From Actinosynnema pretiosum (GTDB taxonomy: Bacteria; Actinomycetota; Actinomycetes; Mycobacteriales; Pseudonocardiaceae): DNA of 64,000 nucleotides. The notes beneath the pieces are model-generated. The model searched no databases, had not been told where the DNA came from, and saw nothing but the letters and a program-made list of their open reading frames with translations. This document shows positions 50,610 through 57,726 of the stretch, piece after piece; the first letter of the stretch is position 1, and every line of letters begins with the position of its first letter. The position numbers were made by a program, and so were the translations under genes. The stretch spans positions 1 to 64,000 of the forward strand of contig NZ_JAMTCF010000018.1 in the NCBI RefSeq assembly GCF_024171695.1, written 5' to 3'.

Positions 50610-50849
50610 GTGACTCCGACTGAGATGCCTCAGGCTGGCCTGCTCGGTGCGTTGTTGTTCACTCCCGCGCAGGCCGCTGAGCTGCTGTCGGTGAAGGAGT
50701 CCTGGCTTCGGCGCAAAGCGGGGGAGCGTCTGATCCCATGCACCTTCCTGGGCAAGCACCTGCGGTTTTCGCCTGCGGACCTGGAGTTCATCGCCCTCTC
50801 CGGTGCCCAACCCGTCCAAGGAGGCGGGAGATCTTCAGCGCTCGGTTGA
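50610..50849 (+). CDS. excisionase-like helix-turn-helix protein
   Basis: 79 residues from a GTG at 50610 (an ATG at 50625 is an alternative). LFTPAQAAELLSVKESWLRR then KAGERLIPCTFLGKHLRFSP is the winged MerR/Xis-type HTH found beside integrases of actinomycete integrative elements. It precedes the tyrosine integrase gene. Expected to bind near attP and steer excision. Confidence 0.82.
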   Translation: MTPTEMPQAGLLGALLFTPAQAAELLSVKESWLRRKAGERLIPCTFLGKHLRFSPADLEFIALSGAQPVQGGGRSSALG

Positions 50850-50880
50850 AGCAGTCGATGTCTCCGGCGGGCGCGGCGTC

Positions 50881-50896
50881 GGTTGACCACATACGG
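50881..50896 (+). repeat. 16-bp direct repeat, copy 1
   Basis: GGTTGACCACATACGG, identical to the copy at 52075-52090. The pair brackets the integrase gene. A possible -35 element TTGACA (50898-50903) for the integrase follows directly. Confidence 0.7.
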
Positions 50897-50972
50897 CTTG
50901 ACATTCTTCCTGTATGGAGCGTCGATACCCGCTGCACAACGGTTCGATGGTTCAGGAAAGGCAAGGCGCAGC

Positions 50973-52181
50973 ATGGCGTGGGTTGAGAAGCACGGTGGCG
51001 GTTACCGGGTCCGGTATCGCCATCCGGCGGGTGGGATTGCCACGGAGGTCGGGTTCGTCGACCGGACCGAGGCGGCCGACCGGGCGTTGGAGATCGGTCT
51101 GGACTTGCGCAAGGGCAAGCCGCCGGTTGCCGCGCCGAAGGAGGACCTGCTGCTGGCCGACTGGGTGGAGCGGTGGGTCGACGCGCACGATGTCGGCGCG
51201 ACGACGTGGGCGAAGTACCGGTCGCACCTGCGCAACCACATCCTGCCCCGGTTCGGGGGCACGCCGTTGCGGGAGATCTCCCGGATGACGGTCAAGGCGT
51301 GGGTCAAGCAGTTGCGGCGGGGGTTGGCTGAGCGGACGGTGGCCGACATCGTGACGTTGCTGTCGATGGTGCTGGGGGAGGCGGTGGAGGAGGACCTGAT
51401 CGGCCGCAACCCCTGCCAGCGGCTGCGGGTGAACGCCGGGGACTGGGAGGAGCGGCCTCATGCTTCGCCGCAGCAGGTGCTGGCGATCGCCGGGCGGTGT
51501 TCACCCGCCATCGGTGTCCTGGTGGTGACAGCGGCGTACACGGGGCTGCGGTGGGGTGAGCTGGCCGGGTTGCGCTGGTCGCGGGTCGACCTGGACGGCG
51601 GGGTCGTCTCGGTGGACCCGCAGAAGGGGGCGCTGCACGAGGTCGGGGGGAAGCTGGTGCTCGGACCGCCCAAGACCAAGGCCGGTGTCCGGCCGGTGCA
51701 CCTGCCGCCGTTCCTGGTGGGGATGCTCCGGAAGCAGCGGGAGCGGCAAGGGGGTGAGCACGTGTTCACCGGGCCCGGTGACGGGTTGTTGAGGCGGGCG
51801 AACTTTCGACGTCGGGTGTGGCTGCCCGCGGTCTCCGGGGACCTGGCTCGTGAGTGGGGTCCGATCCTGGCAGGGCTGCACTTCCACGATCTTCGGCACA
51901 CGCAGAAGACGTGGTTGATCGAGGACGGGGTGCCGGAGGTGTTGCAGTGCAAGCGGCTGGGGCACCGGATGGCGGGGGTGTCGGCCCGCTATTCGCACGT
52001 GACGCAGGTCATGGTCGACGCGATGCTGCGAGGGCTGCAGGCGCGCTGGGAGCAGGCGTTGGGTCACCCATTCAGGTTGACCACATACGGTGCCGACGAT
52101 CACTCCATGATCGTTTGCTCCCAATCTGCTCCCAAATACGCAGATCGGCCGGTAGGTGATGATCACCTACCGGCCGCCTGA
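50973..52181 (+). CDS. int: tyrosine-type site-specific integrase
   Basis: 402 residues from an ATG at 50973. N-terminal SAM-like/arm-binding region (MAWVEKHGGGYRVRYRHPAG), core-binding domain around residues 65-150, and catalytic domain with Arg193 (TGLRWGELAGL), His305-x-x-Arg308 (HDLRHT), His331 (LGHR) and Tyr340 (ARYSH). All catalytic residues are present. Ends 17 bases from the 3' end of tRNA-Val, the usual arrangement for an integrated actinomycete element. The last residues are coded across a long palindrome. Confidence 0.95.
   Translation: MAWVEKHGGGYRVRYRHPAGGIATEVGFVDRTEAADRALEIGLDLRKGKPPVAAPKEDLLLADWVERWVDAHDVGATTWAKYRSHLRNHILPRFGGTPLREISRMTVKAWVKQLRRGLAERTVADIVTLLSMVLGEAVEEDLIGRNPCQRLRVNAGDWEERPHASPQQVLAIAGRCSPAIGVLVVTAAYTGLRWGELAGLRWSRVDLDGGVVSVDPQKGALHEVGGKLVLGPPKTKAGVRPVHLPPFLVGMLRKQRERQGGEHVFTGPGDGLLRRANFRRRVWLPAVSGDLAREWGPILAGLHFHDLRHTQKTWLIEDGVPEVLQCKRLGHRMAGVSARYSHVTQVMVDAMLRGLQARWEQALGHPFRLTTYGADDHSMIVCSQSAPKYADRPVGDDHLPAA
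52075..52090 (+). repeat. 16-bp direct repeat, copy 2
   Basis: Second copy of GGTTGACCACATACGG, inside the 3' end of the integrase gene. Candidate integrase arm-binding site. Confidence 0.7.
52146..52176 (+). terminator. palindromic terminator at integrase 3' end
   Basis: CGGCCGGTAGGTGAT (52146-52160) and ATCACCTACCGGCCG (52162-52176) form a perfect 15-bp stem with a one-base centre, so in RNA the inner pairs would open to form the loop. It lies within the last codons of the integrase and just before tRNA-Val. Likely a bidirectional terminator or recombination-related palindrome. Confidence 0.6.
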
Positions 52182-52198
52182 CCTGCTGTATTCCACTG

Positions 52199-52270
<72 letters not shown>

Positions 52271-52361
52271 TTGCCTTGCCATCCCGCTGTCATCGGGACG
52301 TGCTGATCCTATTACGGCACCCCGCCCCCGACCAAATCGGCCACCTCGGGGGCTCGGGTCT

Positions 52362-52547
52362 TTGGGGGACTCGACGCGGTTGCGGATCGTCTTGGCGCTG
52401 TTCGGGGGGTGCGTGTGTGACGCGTCCTGGGTGGTGGGCATCGCGCCGAACCTCGCCTCGCACCACTGGTCGTGCGTGGCGCCGCCCAGCGGCGTGGGCG
52501 GGTGGGTGTGCGGGAGTGAGCAGGTCCACAGTGGACCCCCGAGCTGA
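52362..52547 (+). CDS. possible small protein (uncertain)
   Basis: 61 codons from a TTG with very high third-position GC, which suggests real coding. The product (IVLALFGGCVCDASWVVGIA ... GGWVCGSEQVHSGPPS) is Cys/Trp-rich with a hydrophobic start, possibly exported. No ribosome-binding site is obvious and no family is recognised. The rest of the gap from 52271 to 52639 shows nothing convincing. Confidence 0.3.
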   Translation: MGDSTRLRIVLALFGGCVCDASWVVGIAPNLASHHWSCVAPPSGVGGWVCGSEQVHSGPPS

Positions 52548-52639
52548 CGTTCTCCTTGCGGAACAGCGGGAGAGCAGGTTTCCGGCCCGCGTCCGACCTA
52601 GCCTCGTCGGTGTCAGGACCACCTAGGGGAGGAGCGCTC

Positions 52640-52927
52640 GTGCTCGACATCGACGACACGGCGGTGGCCGCCATCGCCACCCTGACCGGGGACGCGGGAG
52701 TGGTGGGGCGTGGTGGGCTCCGGATCGGCCTTGCCGTCGACCGGGCGCGTGGGCGGTTCGACCTCGCCGTCGTCGGCGCGCCCCGGCCTGAGGAGGTCGT
52801 GGTTGACGTGGGCGCCGCGCGGGTCTTCCTCGACGGGGGCGCGGCCGAGTTGCTGGGGGACAAGGTGCTCGCCGCGCAGGAGAAGCGCGGGGGGCGGTTC
52901 CACTTCTCGGTGCACCCGCAGCCGTGA
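52640..52927 (+). CDS. HesB/IscA-like fold protein without cysteines
   Basis: 95 residues from a GTG after GGGGAGGAG. VLDIDDTAVAAIATLTGD, GGLRIGLAVDRARGRFDLAV, DVGAARVFLDGGAAELLGDK and GRFHFSVHPQP follow the HesB-like (A-type iron-sulfur carrier) beta pattern. The conserved metal-binding cysteines are absent, so it probably does not carry a cluster. GTGA overlap with the response regulator gene. Confidence 0.75.
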   Translation: MLDIDDTAVAAIATLTGDAGVVGRGGLRIGLAVDRARGRFDLAVVGAPRPEEVVVDVGAARVFLDGGAAELLGDKVLAAQEKRGGRFHFSVHPQP

Positions 52928-53601
52928 CCGTTTCGGTGCTCATGGTCGAGGACGACGCGCACATCCGGCAGGCGCTCGGGCTCGCCCTGGAAGATGAGGG
53001 GTTCGCCGTCTCCGAGGCGGTCTCCGGGGAGCAGGCGCTCGCGCTGATCGACCGGCGGCCCTTCGACGTCGTGCTGCTCGACCTCATGCTCCCCGGCGTG
53101 GACGGCCTGCAGGTGTGCCGGGTGCTGCGCTCGCGCGGGGACCTGCCGGTCATCGTCGTCACCGCCCGCGCCGATCCGGAGGACGTCATCGCCGGGTTGG
53201 AGGCCGGTGCCGACGACTACGTCACCAAACCGCTGGTCGCCGGCGTGCTCGCGGCCCGCATCCGGGCGCTGCTGCGGCGCTCCGGCACCTCCGCGCAGGG
53301 GGACGAGCTGCGCGCGGGCGACCTGGTGGTGCGGCAGGACAGCCGCGTCGTGCACCGGGCGGGCGAGCGGGTGCACCTCACGCGCACCGAGTTCCGGCTG
53401 CTGGTCGAGCTCCTCGCCGCCGAGGGGAAGGTGGTCACCCGCGAGCAGCTGCTGAACCGGGTGTGGGGCTACGACTACTTCGGCGACACCCGGCTGCTCG
53501 ACGTGCACATCCGCCGGTTGCGCCGCAAGGTCGAGCACGACCCGGACGCGCCCGCGCTGGTGCTGACCGTGCGGGGCTCCGGCTACCGGCTGGGGGAGTG
53601 A
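52924..53601 (+). CDS. OmpR/PhoB-family response regulator (orphan)
   Basis: 225 residues. Receiver domain with acidic pair VEDDAH, phosphorylation Asp in VVLLDLMLPGVDG (about residue 53), Thr in VIVVTARAD and Lys in DDYVTKPL. Winged-helix output domain in the C-terminal 95 residues (HLTRTEFRLLVELLAAEGKV ... DVHIRRLRRKVE ... VRGSGYRLG). All receiver residues intact. No sensor kinase gene is adjacent. Confidence 0.93.
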   Translation: MTVSVLMVEDDAHIRQALGLALEDEGFAVSEAVSGEQALALIDRRPFDVVLLDLMLPGVDGLQVCRVLRSRGDLPVIVVTARADPEDVIAGLEAGADDYVTKPLVAGVLAARIRALLRRSGTSAQGDELRAGDLVVRQDSRVVHRAGERVHLTRTEFRLLVELLAAEGKVVTREQLLNRVWGYDYFGDTRLLDVHIRRLRRKVEHDPDAPALVLTVRGSGYRLGE

Positions 53602-53703
53602 ACGGCCCGCCCGTCCCGAGACCGAATCGTCAGCCGGTCGTCAGGTTGACCGTGGCCGTTCTGCCGGATCATGGGGGGAGCACCCGACCGCAGGGGAGCG
53701 GAG

Positions 53704-53934
53704 ATGGACGTCCTTTCGCACTCGTCCGAAGCGGGGATCACCCGCGTGCTCACCGGTCTGGCCGCCGAGTTCGGCGACCGGCTGCCGGAATCCGTCGTCA
53801 CGGGCACCGTCCTGCAGGCCCGCAGGGACCTGCAGGGGCAGATCGCGCCCGAGTCCCTCGAAGAGCTGCTGCACCGCCTGGCCCACTACCGGCTGCGCGC
53901 GCTGCCGGACGCCGGGACGACCACCCCGGCCTGA
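53704..53934 (+). CDS. three-helix-bundle dimerisation-domain protein
   Basis: 76 residues from an ATG at 53704 after GGGGAGCGGAG. Three predicted helices (EAGITRVLTGLAAEFGDRLP, VVTGTVLQARRDLQGQ, PESLEELLHRLAHYRLRAL) match small actinobacterial three-helix-bundle proteins. Function unknown. Confidence 0.65.
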   Translation: MDVLSHSSEAGITRVLTGLAAEFGDRLPESVVTGTVLQARRDLQGQIAPESLEELLHRLAHYRLRALPDAGTTTPA

Positions 53935-54101
53935 TCGGGCGCCGCCGCAGGCGCACGACGGCCTGCGGCGCGTCCCCGGCCACCTGGACGGGTGGTTTGC
54001 CCGCCGGACACCGGCCGGGTGCATCGCGCGCCGATACGTTCCGGACCCGGTGGGAGTCCGAGCGCCCGGACGGGCGCGCTCCCGCGCAACCGGGAGGAAC
54101 C

Positions 54102-55076
54102 GTGGCGCACGCCGCCGTCAGGACGCTCGTGCTCGGCTCGGTGGTCGCGCTGCTCACCGGGGTCGCCGCCCCGGCGGCCTCCGCGGCCTCGGCCACCCCG
54201 CCCCAGCAGGTCGTGAAGTGGGTCGCGCTGGGCGACTCCTACACCGCCGGGGTCATCCAGGCCGCCGGGGAGCTGGTCGACGCGCCGCCGGACGGCTGCG
54301 CCCGCACCACCGACTCCTACCCGGAGCAGGTCCGCCGCCACCTGGGGCCGCTGGTGGAGCTGCGCAACGCCAGCTGCGGCGCGGCCACGATCGCGAACGT
54401 GCACCGGGAGGCGCAGCAGCTCGTGCTGGGCAGGCCGATGCCGCCGGACGGGCTCGACCCGGACGGCCCGTTCGCCCCGGTGCCCCCGCAGATCGAGGCG
54501 CTGTCCCCGGACACCGACCTGGTCACCGTCGGTGCGGGCGGCAACACGCTCGGGTTCGCCGAGATCCTGTTCCGCTGCGTCGAGCTGGGTAAGCGCGCCT
54601 GGGTGTGGACCTCGCCCTGCGCCGCCGAGTTCGGCGACGGGCTGGACGAGCGGCTGGCCACCGTGCGCGCCGACTACGACGAGATGCTGACCGCGATCCA
54701 CGCCGCCGCCCCGGACGCGGAGGTGCTCACCGTCGGCTACCCGCGCGTGCTGCCCGACAGCGGCTGGTCCTGCCTGTTCAACAACCTCCTCCAGTTCGGC
54801 TCGATCACCCCCGGCGACCTGACCTGGGCGCGCACCGAGGTGCTCGAACCGCTCAACGAGGTGCTGCGCGAGGTGACCGAGGAGCACGGCGACACCCTCG
54901 TCGACCCGTACGCGGTGGGCCAGGGGCACAGCGCGTGCGACTCCGACCGGTGGGTCGACGGCATCCTCAGCAGCCTCGTCCCGACCCGGTTCGCGCTCGT
55001 GCACCCCAACGCGCGCGGCCACGCCGCCACGGCCGCCCTGATCGAGGACCGCGTCCTCTTCCACGCCCGCCGCTAG
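54102..55076 (+). CDS. secreted SGNH/GDSL hydrolase
   Basis: 324 residues from a GTG at 54102 after GGGAGGA. Signal peptide (RTLVLGSVVALLTGVAAPAA, SAASA). The nucleophile block is WVALGDSYTAGV, with the oxyanion block ELRNASC and VTVGAGGNTLGFAEI (GxN-like). The catalytic DxxH-type end is FALVHPNARGHAATAALI. Four or more Cys suggest disulfides, as in Streptomyces secreted lipases/esterases. Convergent with the thiopeptide operon. Confidence 0.9.
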   Translation: MAHAAVRTLVLGSVVALLTGVAAPAASAASATPPQQVVKWVALGDSYTAGVIQAAGELVDAPPDGCARTTDSYPEQVRRHLGPLVELRNASCGAATIANVHREAQQLVLGRPMPPDGLDPDGPFAPVPPQIEALSPDTDLVTVGAGGNTLGFAEILFRCVELGKRAWVWTSPCAAEFGDGLDERLATVRADYDEMLTAIHAAAPDAEVLTVGYPRVLPDSGWSCLFNNLLQFGSITPGDLTWARTEVLEPLNEVLREVTEEHGDTLVDPYAVGQGHSACDSDRWVDGILSSLVPTRFALVHPNARGHAATAALIEDRVLFHARR

Positions 55077-56626
55077 GCCCCCGCCAGCGGGACCAGGTAG
55101 GACAGCACGTCGTCGACCCCGTCCAGGCACAGCACGTCGTGCGCGACGTCGTCGTGGAACCCGCCGAACAGCCCCAGCCGCACCCCGCAGGCCGCCGCCA
55201 CCAGCGCCAGGTTCTGCGCCAGGTGCCCGGTCTCCACCAGCGCCAACCGCAGCGCCCGCGTCCCGTACGCCCGCCGCAGCGCGCCCACCCGCGCGTACAG
55301 GCCCAGCACGGCCGGGACCCCCGCCGGGTCGACCCGGTCCTCGCCCTCGCCGAACCACATCGACGCGGCGAGCACGTCCGACTCCGGTGGCGGCCCGGCC
55401 ACCCGCACCAGCACCCGCCGCACCTCGTCCACGTCGTACAACCCCGGCTCCACCCCGTCCACCCGCCAGGCCAGCAGCCGCAACCGGGCGCTGTGCCGAC
55501 CGCCCGCGCTCGGGTGCGGCCTGCGGCCGTCGGGCAGCGCCCCGTGCGCGGTCCACAGCAGCGTGGCCAACCGCGCCGCGTCCAGCCCGCCCGCCAGCTC
55601 CGCGCCGCGCACCGTGCGGCGGTCGGCCAGCGCCTCGACCAGGGACGTCGACGGCGGCGCCGGGTCGGGCAGCCGCACCTGGCGCTGCCACGGCAGCGGG
55701 GTGAACGGCGTGCGCGGCTCGGGGCGGGGGCCCTGGTCCGGCTCGCCCGCGTGGTACCTGCTGGCCACCAGGTACCCGCGATCGGCCGCGCCGCCGTGGA
55801 TCGGCTCGGGCGGCGCGGGGGACTCGGCGGTCAGCGCGACCAACCGGCACACCACCCGTTCCTCCTCCGGTGGCACGCCGAGCCGGTTGAGCAGCATGTG
55901 CAGCTGCGAGGCCCACACGTGCGCGGGCAGTCCGGCCTCGCGCACGTGGTCCGCCCAGTACGCGATCGCGCCCGTCGCGTTCGCGTCCAACTCCTCCCAG
56001 CGCGCGGCCAGCTGCGGGCCTCGGGCGGTGTGCAGGGACCTGGCCACCGCGTGCGAGGCCACCCCCGGCGGGGCGACCGGCTCGTCCGCCCGCCGCCACC
56101 CGGACGCCAGCGACCGCAGCCACGACGCCGCCCCCGCCCGGTCGAGGCCCACCGCGCTCGCGGTCGCCATCACCAGCTCGACGGCGGCGGTGAACCGGGC
56201 GCCGCGCGTGCGGGTCGCGCGCAGCACGGCCACCGCCACCTCGGTGCTGCGGCAGAACACCTCCTCGGCGATCGGGAGCAGCTCGGGACCGCCGTAGCGC
56301 GCCACCTCCGGCTCGTACCGCACCTCCCGGACCTCGCCGTGCTGCCACTCCGGGTCGTCGGCTGGCGTCGGGGCGGCGGTGGGTGTCGGGGTGGCGGCAG
56401 GCTTCGGGTCGTCGGCGGGTGTCGGGTGCTCGACCCCGGCCACGAGCGCGCGCAGCTTCTCCGGCAGGTCCGCGTCGCGCGCCCGCACCCGCAGGTGCGG
56501 GCCGCCCTCGCCGTACCGCACGAAGAACCACTCGCCCGTCATCGCCGGGGCGAGCACGTCGGCGATGAACGCGTCCACGTGCTCCACCGCCCACGACAGC
56601 CGCACGTGCGCACCGGTCCACGTCAT
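55073..56626 (-). CDS. LanB C-terminal-type domain fused to SagB-type nitroreductase
   Basis: 517 residues from an ATG overlapping the upstream stop (ATGA). Residues 1-260 begin HVRLSWAVEHVDAFIADVLA and FVRYGEGGPHLRVRARDADL, the thiopeptide-type bacteriocin biosynthesis (SpaB C-terminal) domain. Residues 320-517 form an FMN nitroreductase (STSLVEALADRRTVRGAELA ... LVETGHLAQNLALVAAACGV), the azoline dehydrogenase type. The two activities are usually encoded by separate genes. Last gene of the cluster segment seen here. Confidence 0.82.
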   Translation of the reverse strand: MTWTGAHVRLSWAVEHVDAFIADVLAPAMTGEWFFVRYGEGGPHLRVRARDADLPEKLRALVAGVEHPTPADDPKPAATPTPTAAPTPADDPEWQHGEVREVRYEPEVARYGGPELLPIAEEVFCRSTEVAVAVLRATRTRGARFTAAVELVMATASAVGLDRAGAASWLRSLASGWRRADEPVAPPGVASHAVARSLHTARGPQLAARWEELDANATGAIAYWADHVREAGLPAHVWASQLHMLLNRLGVPPEEERVVCRLVALTAESPAPPEPIHGGAADRGYLVASRYHAGEPDQGPRPEPRTPFTPLPWQRQVRLPDPAPPSTSLVEALADRRTVRGAELAGGLDAARLATLLWTAHGALPDGRRPHPSAGGRHSARLRLLAWRVDGVEPGLYDVDEVRRVLVRVAGPPPESDVLAASMWFGEGEDRVDPAGVPAVLGLYARVGALRRAYGTRALRLALVETGHLAQNLALVAAACGVRLGLFGGFHDDVAHDVLCLDGVDDVLSYLVPLAGA

Positions 56627-57726
56627 CGGGCCTCCAGCGGGCTCAGGTCGTAGGTGAACCCGGACCCGCGCGGGCGGCCCACCACGAGCAGGTACAGCAG
56701 GCAGTGCGCGGCGGGCGCGCCGACCAGGGCCTCCAGCGCGCCGTCGTCCGCGCTGCGCGCCGGTCGGCAGAACGCGCCGGTCCCGGCCGCCGCCTCGCAC
56801 ACGTGCTGCGCGGTCGCGCCCGCCGCGCGCAGCAGCGCGCGGTAGCCGTCCGGGCCGCGCGCGGCCACGGCGGCGGACGGGTCACCGGTGGTGACCAGGG
56901 CCAGGTTCGCGGACGCCACGTCGATCACGGCGGGCGGGTGCCCGAACACCGGGGCCAGCGAGGGCACGGCCGCGCCGGGGGAGATCAGGCGCAGGCCGTC
57001 GTCCACCGCGTACCAGCCGTCCGCGCGGCCCTCGGCGTCGCGCACGGCCAAGCGGTGCCGCAGCTGCCCCGGCGACCGCGCGACCGCGCGCGCCACCGCG
57101 TCCAGCACGGCGGCGGGGAGCGGCCTCGGGTCGGCGGCGATGCCGCGCGGGCCGACGCCGGAGCTGCGCGCGGGCGGCGGCGCGGCGGGCTCGCCGGTCT
57201 CCCGGTGCGAGGACACCCGCACCACCGCGCCGTCCGCGTGCGCGCGCAGCCCCAGCCGTCCGGCGTGCTCGACCAGCGCCGCCGCGACGTGCCCCACCTC
57301 CAGCTCGGTCAGCACGTCGCCGAACTCCCGGTAACCGGCGGAGAGCCGGTCGCGGCGGCGCACCAGGTCGACCTCCACCGCGTCGCCGAGCGCGGGCGCC
57401 CCCGTCCCGACCAGCTCGCGCCGCACCGCGTCCAGCACCCACCGGCCGCCCGCCACCAGCACCAGGTCGACGGTGTGCGCGGCCCGCGCTGAGGGGTGGA
57501 GGCGGTGGTCGTTGTACTGGTTCCACGGCTCCCAGCGCAGCGGGGTCGCCACCGCCGTCAGCAGGTGCGCCAGCGCCGCCCCGAACCGGCCGTGCGCGGC
57601 CAGCGCGCGCAGCGGGGCGCGCGGACCGGGTGGTGGCGCGGTGGCGGGGGACGGGCCCGGTTCGACCACCCGGCCGGGGCCGTGCGCGTGCGCCTCGGCG
57701 AGCGCCGCCCGCTCGGCCCCGGTCAC
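56623..57726 (-). CDS. nitroreductase-family (SagB-like) protein of thiopeptide cluster
   Basis: 367 residues from a GTG overlapping the YcaO stop. LRWEPWNQYNDHRLHPSARA and GDVLTELEVGHVAAALVEHA, then GLRAHADGAVVRV are SagB-like. The C-terminal half repeats nitroreductase features (VIDVASANLALVTTGDPSAA ... AHCLLYLLVVGRPRGSGFTY). Likely oxidises azolines to azoles using FMN, or is a degenerate partner of the fused enzyme at 55073. Two such proteins in one cluster is unusual. Confidence 0.75.
   Translation of the reverse strand: MTGAERAALAEAHAHGPGRVVEPGPSPATAPPPGPRAPLRALAAHGRFGAALAHLLTAVATPLRWEPWNQYNDHRLHPSARAAHTVDLVLVAGGRWVLDAVRRELVGTGAPALGDAVEVDLVRRRDRLSAGYREFGDVLTELEVGHVAAALVEHAGRLGLRAHADGAVVRVSSHRETGEPAAPPPARSSGVGPRGIAADPRPLPAAVLDAVARAVARSPGQLRHRLAVRDAEGRADGWYAVDDGLRLISPGAAVPSLAPVFGHPPAVIDVASANLALVTTGDPSAAVAARGPDGYRALLRAAGATAQHVCEAAAGTGAFCRPARSADDGALEALVGAPAAHCLLYLLVVGRPRGSGFTYDLSPLEAR

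Noticed and set aside
52276-52626. A 116-codon reading frame after tRNA-Val
   Set aside because: Product is Arg/Ser/Gly-rich with no ribosome-binding site. The alternative 61-codon frame at 52362 has better third-position GC and is listed with low confidence instead.
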